The translations under genes and the position numbers were made by a program. This document shows positions 43,869-51,348 of a DNA stretch of 64,000 nt, in pieces. The stretch comes from Pseudomonas azotoformans. GTDB lineage: Bacteria > Pseudomonadota > Gammaproteobacteria > Pseudomonadales > Pseudomonadaceae. The notes under the pieces were generated by a model. It saw only the letters and a program-made list of their open reading frames with translations, was not told where the DNA came from and made no database searches. The stretch lies in contig NZ_CP014546.1 of the NCBI RefSeq assembly GCF_001579805.1, positions 3,348,001-3,412,000 of the forward strand, in the 5' to 3' direction. Each line of letters begins with the position of its first letter. The stretch's first letter is position 1.

Positions 43869-45542
43869 ATGACCCAGGAAACCGGCGGCTTCGCCGCTTT
43901 TAATCTTAACCCGAACATTCTCGCTGCCGTCATCGCGACCGGCTACGAAGAACCTTCGGCGATTCAGCAGCAATCGATCCCGATCATCATGGCCGGCAAG
44001 GACATGATTGGCCAGGCGCAAACCGGTACCGGTAAAACCGCCGCGTTCGCCCTGCCTATCCTGCACTGCATCGATCCTGCCAAGCGCGAACCGCAAGCCC
44101 TGATCCTGGCGCCAACCCGTGAGTTGGCGCTGCAAGTAGCAACCGCTTTCGAAACCTACGCCAAGCAAATGCCAGGCGTTACCGTTGTGGCCGTTTACGG
44201 CGGCGCGCCTATGGGCCCACAACTGAAAGCAATCCGTAATGGCGCACAGATCGTTGTCGCCACTCCGGGTCGTCTGTGCGACCACCTGCGTCGTGACGAA
44301 AAAGTACTGTCGACCGTGAACCACCTGGTTCTGGACGAAGCTGACGAAATGTTGAAGCTGGGCTTCATGGATGACCTGGAAGTCATCTTCAAGGCACTGC
44401 CACCGACCCGTCAGACCGTACTGTTCTCGGCCACCCTGCCACAGTCGATCCGTGCCATTGCCGAGCGTCACCTGCGTGACCCAGAGCACGTCAAGATCCA
44501 GACCAAGACTCAGACCGTTACCGCGATCGAGCAGGCTCACCTGTTGGTTCACGCTGACCAGAAGACCTCGGCTGTACTGAGCCTGCTGGAAGTCGAAGAC
44601 TTCGACGCGCTGATCATGTTCGTGCGCACCAAGCAAGCCACCCTGGACCTGGCCAGTGCCCTGGAAGCCAAAGGCTACAAAGCCGCTGCGCTGAACGGTG
44701 ACATCGCCCAGAACCAACGTGAGCGCGTGATCGACTCCCTCAAGGATGGCCGCCTGGACATCGTTGTGGCGACCGACGTAGCTGCTCGTGGCCTCGACGT
44801 TCCACGTATCACCCACGTGTTCAACGTTGACATGCCGTACGACCCAGAGTCCTACGTTCACCGTATCGGCCGTACCGGCCGTGCGGGTCGCGAAGGTCGT
44901 GCACTGCTGCTGGTGACTCCACGTGAGCGCCGCATGCTGCAAGTGATCGAACGTGTTACTGGTCAAAAAGTTGCCGAAGTCCGCCTGCCGGATGCCCAGG
45001 CCGTTCTGGATGCCCGCATCAAGAAACTGACCAACAGCCTGTCGCCGCTGGTGGCTGACGCTGAATCGACCCACGGCGACCTGTTGGACCGCCTGACCGC
45101 CGATATCGGTTGCACCCCGCGTGCCCTGGCTGCGGCCCTGCTGCGTAAAGCCACCAACGGTCAAGCCCTGACCCTGGCAGCCATCGAGAAAGAACGCCCA
45201 CTGGTTCCGAACAACGCGCCACGCGGTGATCGTCCAGAGCGTACTGGCGACCGTCCAGACCGTGGTGATCGTGAGCGTCGCGCTCCGGTGCCATTGGCTG
45301 AAGGCCGTGCTCGTTGCCGTACCGCGCTGGGCGCGCGTGATGGTATCGCTGCCAAGAACCTGCTGGGCGCTATCCTCAACGAGGGTGGCCTGGCACGTGA
45401 AGCCATCGGTCGCATTCAGGTCCGTGACAGCTTCTCCCTGGTGGAACTGCCGGAAGACGGCCTGGAAAAACTGCTGGCCAAGCTGAAAGACACTCGCGTT
45501 GCCGGTAAGCAGTTGAAGCTGCGTCGCTACCGCGAAGATTGA
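43869..45542 (+). CDS. deaD: DEAD-box RNA helicase DeaD/CsdA
   Basis: 557 residues starting MTQETGGFAAFNLNPN. All helicase motifs are present: Q motif GYEEPSAIQQQSIP, motif I AQTGTGKTAA, Ia PTRELALQ, II DEAD, III SAT, V ARGLD and VI HRIGRTGRAGREG. The C-terminal tail includes a charged RPERTGDRPDRGDRERR spacer and a DbpA-type RNA-binding domain, as in DeaD/CsdA. This family unwinds structured RNA in the cold and in ribosome assembly. The frame extends upstream to 43818, but that part would lie within the structured leader, so the ATG at 43869 is used. Confidence 0.96.
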   Translation: MTQETGGFAAFNLNPNILAAVIATGYEEPSAIQQQSIPIIMAGKDMIGQAQTGTGKTAAFALPILHCIDPAKREPQALILAPTRELALQVATAFETYAKQMPGVTVVAVYGGAPMGPQLKAIRNGAQIVVATPGRLCDHLRRDEKVLSTVNHLVLDEADEMLKLGFMDDLEVIFKALPPTRQTVLFSATLPQSIRAIAERHLRDPEHVKIQTKTQTVTAIEQAHLLVHADQKTSAVLSLLEVEDFDALIMFVRTKQATLDLASALEAKGYKAAALNGDIAQNQRERVIDSLKDGRLDIVVATDVAARGLDVPRITHVFNVDMPYDPESYVHRIGRTGRAGREGRALLLVTPRERRMLQVIERVTGQKVAEVRLPDAQAVLDARIKKLTNSLSPLVADAESTHGDLLDRLTADIGCTPRALAAALLRKATNGQALTLAAIEKERPLVPNNAPRGDRPERTGDRPDRGDRERRAPVPLAEGRARCRTALGARDGIAAKNLLGAILNEGGLAREAIGRIQVRDSFSLVELPEDGLEKLLAKLKDTRVAGKQLKLRRYRED

Positions 45543-45570
45543 TCCGCCCCTAGGCTGATTGATCGCACAT

Positions 45571-45603
45571 AAAAAATCCCCGACTGGTTCGGGGATTTTT
45601 TTT
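45571..45603 (+). terminator. Rho-independent terminator of deaD
   Basis: ATCCCCGA (45576-45583) and TCGGGGAT (45589-45596) pair perfectly around a five-base loop, flanked by A6 and T7. It lies 29 bases beyond the deaD stop. Confidence 0.93.
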
Positions 45604-45632
45604 GCCTGCTCGATTTAGGATCAACCCCCAGT

Positions 45633-45668
45633 CAAATGTGGGAGCGGGCAAGCCCGCTCCCACATTTG
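45633..45668. repeat. REP-type palindrome
   Basis: CAAATGTGGGAGCGGGC (45633-45649) and its exact inverse (45652-45668) surround a two-base spacer, giving a 17-bp perfect stem. The GGGAGCGGGC core is typical of the REP elements dispersed in P. fluorescens-group genomes. It sits directly between the deaD terminator and the convergent dioxygenase gene; only one copy was seen in this window. Confidence 0.78.
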
Positions 45669-45676
45669 GATCTCAG

Positions 45677-46444
45677 TCAGCCGAACCGATAGATGTCCAT
45701 GCCGAGAGCGCCCATGGTGAAGCCTTGATGCGCGATGCTGAAATTACCTCCCGCACCACGCGCAAAGTACAGCGGCAGCAGGTGCTCATCACTGGGATGG
45801 CTGCGCACGGCATTCGGCGCCTGGCGGCGATAGTCGTGCAGCGCCTCTTCATCGCCGGCGGCCAGCTTGTCGACCACCCAGTCCCGGAAGTCTCGCGCCC
45901 AGGGTTCGATGCTCTCAGGCCCTGCGTGCCAGTCCAACTCGCCCAGGTTGTGGGTGATGCTGCCCGAGCCGATCAGAAGTACGCCCTGCTCGCGTAGGCT
46001 GGCCAGCGCATGCCCAACCCGGGTCTGCAGGGCAGGGCCCATGCCACTGGGCAGCGACACCTGCACCACCGGGATATCGGCCTCCGGGTACATCAACGAC
46101 AGGGGCACCCAGGTGCCATGGTCGAATGGGCGGCGGTCGTCGGTGCGCGCATTCAGGCCGTCGGCCTTCAGCAGCTCGACAATTTCCCCGGCCAGTTGCG
46201 GGTTGCCCGGTGCCGGGTACTGCACGGCAAACAGTTCGCGGGGGAAACCGCCGAAATCATGCCAGGTTTCGGGCGCCGCATTGCCGCTGACGAGCAGTTC
46301 ATGACTTTCCCAGTGCGCCGACACCACCACGATGGCTTTCGGGCGGGGCAGCTCGGCAGCGAGACGCTGAAGGGCCGGGCCACTGGCACCGGGTTGCAGG
46401 GCAAGCATGGGCGAACCGTGGGAGATAAACAGGCTGGGGAACAT
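45677..46444 (-). CDS. DODA-type extradiol dioxygenase (YgiD-like)
   Basis: 255 residues starting MFPSLFISHGSPMLALQPG. The LigB/DODA fold is shown by an early ISHGSP and by VVVSAHWESHEL, which supplies metal-binding His; further His in RRPFDHGTWVPL and GSGSITHNLGEL. In E. coli YgiD is a zinc-dependent 4,5-DOPA dioxygenase. The physiological substrate in Pseudomonas is unknown. It is divergent from tpm, with a palindrome in between at 46485-46497. The ATG at 46468 would add eight residues lacking family match. Confidence 0.88.
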   Translation of the reverse strand: MFPSLFISHGSPMLALQPGASGPALQRLAAELPRPKAIVVVSAHWESHELLVSGNAAPETWHDFGGFPRELFAVQYPAPGNPQLAGEIVELLKADGLNARTDDRRPFDHGTWVPLSLMYPEADIPVVQVSLPSGMGPALQTRVGHALASLREQGVLLIGSGSITHNLGELDWHAGPESIEPWARDFRDWVVDKLAAGDEEALHDYRRQAPNAVRSHPSDEHLLPLYFARGAGGNFSIAHQGFTMGALGMDIYRFG

Positions 46445-46484
46445 AAGTGGGGTCCTGAGCGTTAACATGGGCCCATCTTCAATC

Positions 46485-46497
46485 AGATCATTGATCT
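46485..46497. promoter_or_regulatory. Palindrome between the dioxygenase and tpm genes
   Basis: AGATCATTGATCT is a perfect 13-base palindrome, followed by the AT-rich TCTAATATAAG, in the 103-base divergent intergenic region. It could be an operator for a regulator of either gene; no known consensus is matched. Confidence 0.4.
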
Positions 46498-46547
46498 AAA
46501 TCTAATATAAGTTTTAGCACCATTTGATCGAATTACTGGGAGGATCT

Positions 46548-47204
46548 ATGGAGCCTACATTTTGGCAGGAGCGCTGGGCGCGCAATCAGATCGGCTTTCA
46601 TTTGCCCGAGGTCAACCCTTACCTGCAACGACATTGGCCGCAGCTGGCGCTCGCCGAAGGCTCCAAGGTATTGGTGCCGCTGTGCGGCAAGAGCCTGGAC
46701 TTGATGTGGCTGGCCAGCCATGGGTTGCGGGTGATGGGTGTGGAGCTGTCGGAACAGGCCGTCGAGGCGTTTTTCAGTGAGCAGAACCTTGTGCCACGCA
46801 TCACTCGGCGCAATGCCTTTACGGTGTACCAGGCCGACCTGATCGAAGTATGGTGCGGCGACTTTTTTGCCCTGGACGCCGAAGCCCTGATCGGGTGCGC
46901 CGCATTATATGACCGCGCGGCCCTGATTGCCTTGCCACCGCTGATGCGTGCGCAGTACGCCGAGCAGCTGGGCCGCTTGCTGCCGTCGGGTTGCCAGGGG
47001 CTGCTGATCACACTCGATTACGATCAGACGCAAAAAGCCGGGCCGCCTTTTGCGGTGACGGATGAGGAGGTGAAGGTGCTGTTCGGGTCGGACTGGACCC
47101 TGAGAGTGCTGCAAGAGCAAGACGTTCTGCAGGAGAGCTGGAAGTTTGTGCAGGAGGGTGTCACGCAGCTTGATGAGCGGGTCTACCGGCTAACCAGGGC
47201 GTAG
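46548..47204 (+). CDS. tpm: Thiopurine S-methyltransferase
   Basis: 218 residues, the TPMT size, starting [19 protein letters not shown]. The conserved sequence WxxRWxxxxIGFH, then [33 protein letters not shown] with the SAM-binding strand (LCGKSLD), and CGDFFAL, match bacterial TPMTs. They methylate thiopurines and, in Pseudomonas, selenium and tellurium oxyanions, giving volatile products. GGGAGGA precedes the ATG. It shares a terminator with the convergent htpX gene. Confidence 0.94.
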   Translation: MEPTFWQERWARNQIGFHLPEVNPYLQRHWPQLALAEGSKVLVPLCGKSLDLMWLASHGLRVMGVELSEQAVEAFFSEQNLVPRITRRNAFTVYQADLIEVWCGDFFALDAEALIGCAALYDRAALIALPPLMRAQYAEQLGRLLPSGCQGLLITLDYDQTQKAGPPFAVTDEEVKVLFGSDWTLRVLQEQDVLQESWKFVQEGVTQLDERVYRLTRA

Positions 47205-47214
47205 ATCGCGGCCA

Positions 47215-47237
47215 CAAAAAAGGGGCGATTCAATCAC
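47215..47237. terminator. Bidirectional terminator between tpm and htpX
   Basis: An A run, AGGGG with inner GATT pairing ATC, then CCCCT and seven T. Both strands carry the required U-tract, so it can serve both convergent genes. Confidence 0.88.
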
Positions 47238-47260
47238 CCCTTTTTTTGCGTTGCGGATTA

Positions 47261-48148
47261 TCAGCCCATGCGACGCAGTGCGTCGATACGCTCTTCCAGC
47301 GGCGGGTGGCTCATGAACAGGCGAGCCATACCCTGCTTGATGCCGCCGTTGATGCCGAAGGCGGTCAGGCTGTCCGGCATATGCACCGGCAGGCCTTGTT
47401 CAGAGCGCAGGTGTTGCAGAGCTGCAATCATCGCCCCGGTGCCGGCCAGGCGGGCACCAGCTTCGTCTGCGCGGAATTCCCGTTTACGCGAGAACCACAT
47501 GGTGATCGCACTGGCCAGGAAGCCCAGCACCAATTCGGCGAAGATCGTCGCGACGAAGTAGGCAATGCCGCGGCCGCCTTCGTTCTTGAAGATCACCTTG
47601 TCGACAAAGTTGCCGATGATCCGCGCGAAGAACATCACGAAGGTGTTCACCACCCCTTGGACCAATGCCAGGGTGACCATGTCGCCGTTGGCTACGTGGC
47701 CGATCTCGTGGGCCAGCACGGCCTTCACTTCATCGTACGAGAAGCGTTCCAGCATGCCCTGGCTGACGGCAACGAGTGCGTCGTTCTTGTTCCAGCCGGT
47801 GGCAAAGGCGTTGGCTTCATAGGCCGGGAAGATCCCGACCTCGGGCATCTTGATACCGGCTTCGCGGGACAACTGCTCGACGGTCTGCAGCAACCATTGC
47901 TCATGCCGGGTACGTGGCTGGGTGATCACTTGGGTGCTGGTGCTCATCTTCGCCATCCACTTGGAGATGAACAGCGAAAACAGCGAGCCGGCAAAACCAA
48001 AGACCGCACAGAAAACCAGCAGCTGATTGAGGTTCAGGTCAACCCCGTTGGCCGCCATGAACCCATTGAAGCCGAAAAGGCTCAAGGTGATGCTGGCAAT
48101 CAGCACGACCGCAAGGTTAGTGGCCAAGAACAGCAGGATGCGCATCAT
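47261..48148 (-). CDS. htpX: Membrane protease HtpX
   Basis: 295 residues (tandem ATG; 48145 is the alternative). Two N-terminal helices, then the zinc site HEIGH at 147-151 with Asp and Glu further on in [15 protein letters not shown], and a second pair of helices between. HtpX degrades misfolded inner-membrane proteins alongside FtsH and is under envelope-stress control in E. coli. [15 protein letters not shown] closes the protein, as in the family. The 303-base gap upstream (48149-48451) has no gene, but two hairpins, listed separately. Confidence 0.97.
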   Translation of the reverse strand: MMRILLFLATNLAVVLIASITLSLFGFNGFMAANGVDLNLNQLLVFCAVFGFAGSLFSLFISKWMAKMSTSTQVITQPRTRHEQWLLQTVEQLSREAGIKMPEVGIFPAYEANAFATGWNKNDALVAVSQGMLERFSYDEVKAVLAHEIGHVANGDMVTLALVQGVVNTFVMFFARIIGNFVDKVIFKNEGGRGIAYFVATIFAELVLGFLASAITMWFSRKREFRADEAGARLAGTGAMIAALQHLRSEQGLPVHMPDSLTAFGINGGIKQGMARLFMSHPPLEERIDALRRMG

Positions 48149-48323
48149 GGTTGTAGAGTTCTCCTCATGCTTAATATGTCGCGTACTGCGGGGTATATAA
48201 GGTGCGGCATGGGGTGATTCAACCGAGCGACTATTTCAAACTGTGTCCTACAGCCAGAATGTAGAGCCTTGAAGGGAATTTCCGATAGGGAAAAGGCCGC
48301 TAGATCGATTCACCGTTGGCCTG

Positions 48324-48356
48324 CCGCCCTGCAATTACAGGGGGGCGGTGGTTTTT
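48324..48356 (+). terminator. Plus-strand terminator-like hairpin without a known gene
   Basis: CCGCCC (48324-48329) pairs with GGGCGG (48343-48348), and TGG then five T follow on the plus strand. Both neighbouring genes run on the minus strand, so it does not serve them; it may close an unannotated plus-strand transcript or be incidental. Confidence 0.35.
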
Positions 48357-48412
48357 AGAGGTTGACGCAGTGCTGAAGCGAGTGAGAGCCAGAGAAGTGT
48401 TGCCAGATACTC

Positions 48413-48441
48413 GCTGTACGACCGATTGTCGGCCGTACAGC
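48413..48441 (-). other. Long hairpin downstream of alaA
   Basis: GCTGTACG pairs with CGTACAGC (48413-48420 with 48434-48441), and inside CCGA pairs with TCGG, giving twelve base pairs with one mismatch and a three-base loop. It lies 11 bases beyond the alaA stop. There is no U-tract, so it is more likely a 3' stabilising stem or a weak terminator. Confidence 0.4.
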
Positions 48442-48451
48442 GTCGTTGGCG

Positions 48452-49663
48452 TTACTGGCGATAGGACTTGAGGAAGTTGCCGATGCGACCAATGGCCATC
48501 TCCAAGTCATCCACACGCGGCAATGTCACCACGCGGAAGTGATCCGGCCACGGCCAGTTGAACGCGGTGCCTTGGACGACCAGCAGCTTTTCTGACAGCA
48601 GCAGGTCGAGCACGAACTTCTCGTCGTTGAAGATAGGGCATACCTTCGGGTCGATCCGCGGGAAGGCGTACAGCGCGCCCATGGGTTTCACGCAGCTCAC
48701 GCCCGGAATCGCGTTGAGCAATTCCCAGGTGCGGTTGCGTTGCTCCAGCAGGCGGCCTTGGGGCAGGACCAGGTCATTGATGCTCTGGTAGCCGCCCAGG
48801 GCGGTCTGGATGGCGTGTTGGCTCGGCACGTTGGCGCACAGGCGCATGTTGGCCAGCATGTCGATGCCTTCGATGTAGCTCTGGGCGTTGTGCTTGGGGC
48901 CGGAGATGGCGATCCAGCCGGAGCGGAAGCCGGCCACGCGGTAGGACTTGGACAGGCCGTTGAAGGTCAGGCACAGCAGGTCCGGTGCCAGGGAGGCGGT
49001 GCATACGTGCACGGCGTCGTCGTAGAGGATCTTGTCGTAGATCTCGTCGGAGAACACCACCAGGTTGTGCTGGCGTGCCAGTTCGAGCATGCCCAGCAAC
49101 ACTTCCTTGGAATACACCGCGCCGGTCGGGTTGTTCGGGTTGATGATCACCAGGGCCTTGGTGTTCGGGGTGATCTTGGCCTTGATGTCGGCCAGGTCCG
49201 GGAACCAGTCGGCGCCTTCGTCGCACAGGTAGTGCACCGGATGGCCCCCCGCCAGGGTCACGGCGGCGGTCCACAGCGGATAGTCCGGCGCCGGTACCAG
49301 CACTTCGTCGCCATTGTTGAGCAGGGCCTGCATGGACATCACGATCAGCTCGGACACGCCATTGCCCAGGTAGATGTCTTCGATACCGACACCTTCGACC
49401 TGCTTTTGCTGGTAGTACTGCATGACCGCCTTACGTGCGCTGAACAGGCCTTTTGAGTCGCTGTAGCCCTGGGCGGTGGGCAGGTTGCGGATCACGTCCT
49501 GGAGGATTTCATCCGGCGCTTCGAAACCAAAGGGCGCCGGGTTGCCGATGTTCAGCTTGAGGATGCGATGGCCTTCCTCTTCCAGGCGTTTGGCGTGCTT
49601 GAGCACTGGGCCGCGAATGTCGTAGCAGACGTTGGCGAGCTTGTTCGATTTGCTGACCTGCAT
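48452..49663 (-). CDS. alaA: Alanine transaminase AlaA
   Basis: 403 residues from ATG 49663 (MQVSKSNKLANVCYDIRGPVLK), the length and start of AlaA/YfbQ. Fold type I aminotransferase marks: NIGNPAPFGFEAPDE, NPNNPTGAVYSKEV, SDEIYDKI, and the PLP-lysine segment NGLSKSYRVAGFRSGW. It converts pyruvate and glutamate to alanine and 2-oxoglutarate. The longer frame to 50044 overlaps msrB on the opposite strand and is discarded. Its promoter lies in the 202 bases shared with the divergent msrB. Confidence 0.93.
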   Translation of the reverse strand: MQVSKSNKLANVCYDIRGPVLKHAKRLEEEGHRILKLNIGNPAPFGFEAPDEILQDVIRNLPTAQGYSDSKGLFSARKAVMQYYQQKQVEGVGIEDIYLGNGVSELIVMSMQALLNNGDEVLVPAPDYPLWTAAVTLAGGHPVHYLCDEGADWFPDLADIKAKITPNTKALVIINPNNPTGAVYSKEVLLGMLELARQHNLVVFSDEIYDKILYDDAVHVCTASLAPDLLCLTFNGLSKSYRVAGFRSGWIAISGPKHNAQSYIEGIDMLANMRLCANVPSQHAIQTALGGYQSINDLVLPQGRLLEQRNRTWELLNAIPGVSCVKPMGALYAFPRIDPKVCPIFNDEKFVLDLLLSEKLLVVQGTAFNWPWPDHFRVVTLPRVDDLEMAIGRIGNFLKSYRQ

Positions 49664-49865
49664 GGCGATGTGATCCTGAAAATGAACGATCCAGACGGTG
49701 GGGACACTACCGTACTGCGAATCCTGCGGGGCCCGCACCCATAAATACGTTTGAATGCCGGTAGCGCGGGTGCCAGACTGGCGTTTTGAAGAGGCGCAAT
49801 CATACGTGCCGCCTGATCCATGGAAAAGACACAGATCAGGCTTTTTCAGTTGCCGAGGTGTACCG

Positions 49866-50258
49866 ATGGAAAAGTTGCAGAAAACCGTTGAAGAATGGAA
49901 GGCGATGCTCGATCCGGAGCAATACAACGTGTGCCGTCTCAAGGGCACCGAGCGACCTTTCAGCGGCAAGTACAACGCCACCAAGACGGACGGTGTGTAC
50001 CACTGCATTTGCTGCAACGAGCCGCTGTTCGACTCCACCACCAAGTTCGACTCCGGCTGCGGCTGGCCCAGCTTCTACGCGCCGATTGCCGACAGCGCGA
50101 TGATCGAGATCCGTGACGTCAGCCACGGCATGATCCGCACCGAAGTCACCTGCGCCAAATGCGATGCCCACCTGGGGCACGTGTTCCCGGACGGCCCGCC
50201 GCCGACCGGCCTGCGTTACTGCATCAACTCGGTGTGCCTGGACCTGGTGCCGCGCTAG
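49866..50258 (+). CDS. msrB: Peptide-methionine (R)-S-oxide reductase MsrB
   Basis: 130 residues. Zinc-binding pairs are visible as CICC (Cys47, Cys50) and CAKC (Cys96, Cys99); the catalytic Cys119 lies in GLRYCINSV, with [11 protein letters not shown] before it. MsrB reduces methionine-R-sulfoxide in oxidised proteins. GAGGTG precedes the ATG at 49866. It is the first gene of a run of oxidative-stress genes on this strand (msrB, gpx, ospR), with gpx under its own operator. Confidence 0.96.
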   Translation: MEKLQKTVEEWKAMLDPEQYNVCRLKGTERPFSGKYNATKTDGVYHCICCNEPLFDSTTKFDSGCGWPSFYAPIADSAMIEIRDVSHGMIRTEVTCAKCDAHLGHVFPDGPPPTGLRYCINSVCLDLVPR

Positions 50259-50317
50259 GTCTGCCAGCGCTCCTGCGGATAACGCGGGAGCGCCCTATAG
50301 CGGGCTATCATTCCGGT

Positions 50318-50343
50318 CAATTCAATTGCACACAATTTAATTG
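50318..50343. promoter_or_regulatory. Double OspR/OhrR-type box in front of gpx
   Basis: Two perfect 11-base palindromes, CAATTCAATTG (50318-50328) and CAATTTAATTG (50333-50343), are 15 bases apart. The pattern closely resembles the duplicated CAATT-AATTG operators known for OhrR in Bacillus. It precedes a -10-like TACTAT at 50346-50351, so binding there would block the gpx promoter. The downstream regulator gene (50869) is of that family, so autoregulation is likely. Confidence 0.68.
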
Positions 50344-50386
50344 CCTACTATGTTTATCCTTCTTTCCACCAGACTGAGGCATTGCC

Positions 50387-50872
50387 ATGAGCAACAACCT
50401 GCTGAGCATCCCTTGCACCACCATCAAGGGGGAGCAAAAGACTTTGGCCGATTTCGCCGGCAAGGCCATCCTGGTGGTCAATACCGCCAGCAAGTGCGGT
50501 TTCACCCCGCAATACAAGGGCCTGGAGCAGCTTTGGCAGCAATACAAGGATCAAGGGTTGGTGGTGTTGGGTTTCCCCTGCAATCAGTTCGGCAAGCAGG
50601 AACCGGGTAACGAAGGCGCGATTTCCGAATTCTGCGAGCTGAACTTCGGTGTCAGCTTCCCACTGTTCAAGAAGATCGACGTAAATGGCAGCGACGCCCA
50701 CCCATTGTTCGTGCAACTGAAACAACAGGCGCCGGGTTTGCTCGGTTCCAAGGGCATCAAGTGGAACTTCACCAAGTTCCTCATCGGCCGCGATGGCCAG
50801 GTAGTCAAGCGCTTTGCGCCGACCACCAAGCCGCAGGACCTGACCCAAGAGATCGAAGCCCTGCTCAAATGA
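50387..50872 (+). CDS. gpx: Glutathione peroxidase family protein
   Basis: 161 residues of the thioredoxin-fold Gpx family. The peroxidatic Cys37 is in NTASKCGFTPQYKGLE, and the second conserved blocks are VLGFPCNQFGKQEPG and KWNFTKFLIGRDG, as in P. aeruginosa PA2826, known to be controlled by OspR. Most bacterial Gpx use thioredoxin rather than glutathione. The double operator at 50318 lies in front of it. Its stop overlaps the ospR start as ATGA. Confidence 0.94.
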   Translation: MSNNLLSIPCTTIKGEQKTLADFAGKAILVVNTASKCGFTPQYKGLEQLWQQYKDQGLVVLGFPCNQFGKQEPGNEGAISEFCELNFGVSFPLFKKIDVNGSDAHPLFVQLKQQAPGLLGSKGIKWNFTKFLIGRDGQVVKRFAPTTKPQDLTQEIEALLK

Positions 50873-51348
50873 CCGTCTCCCTGGCGCTCGACCATCAACT
50901 GTGTTTCAAGCTCTACGCCGCCTCCAGGGCGGTGACCCGCGCGTACAAGCCCATGCTTGATCAGTTGGGCCTGACCTACCCGCAATACCTGGTGATGTTG
51001 GTGTTGTGGGAGTGGCACGTCGCAACGCCGCTGCAACCCACGGTCAAGGCGTTGGGTGAGCGCTTGATGCTGGATTCCGGCACGCTGACGCCGCTGCTCA
51101 AGCGCCTTGAGCAACTCAGTCTGGTCAGGCGCCAGCGCAGCGCCAAGGATGAGCGGGAAGTGCACTTGAGCCTGAGCGAAACCGGTGTGCAGCTGCGTGA
51201 CCAGACTCATGGCCTCAAGACGCGGCTGCTGTGCGACAGCGGTATCGACCTGAACCAGGCTGACGCGCTGCGCGAGGGCTTGGACCAGTTGCTTAGACAG
51301 ATCAGAGACTTGTCGTCTTCGGCACCCACAGCTCCAGCAAGCCACTGA
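50869..51348 (+). CDS. ospR: MarR-family oxidative stress regulator OspR
   Basis: 159 residues starting MTVSLALDHQLCFKLY. The sensor Cys12 lies in the OhrR position (DHQLCFKLY); Cys122 (LLCDSGID) is 110 residues away, as in P. aeruginosa OspR (Cys24 and Cys134, also 110 apart). The winged helix has SGTLTPLLKRLEQLSLVRR. It represses gpx until oxidised, and is probably translated from the gpx messenger through ATGA overlap. The 3' end overlaps the convergent sagS gene by 47 bases. The first 36 residues of the longer frame are within gpx and were dropped. Confidence 0.93.
   Translation: MTVSLALDHQLCFKLYAASRAVTRAYKPMLDQLGLTYPQYLVMLVLWEWHVATPLQPTVKALGERLMLDSGTLTPLLKRLEQLSLVRRQRSAKDEREVHLSLSETGVQLRDQTHGLKTRLLCDSGIDLNQADALREGLDQLLRQIRDLSSSAPTAPASH

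Noticed and set aside
43629..45164. A 511-codon open frame antisense to deaD
   Set aside because: It mirrors the high-GC codons of deaD, has no family match, and its composition (Gln, His and Gly rich) is typical of a shadow frame.
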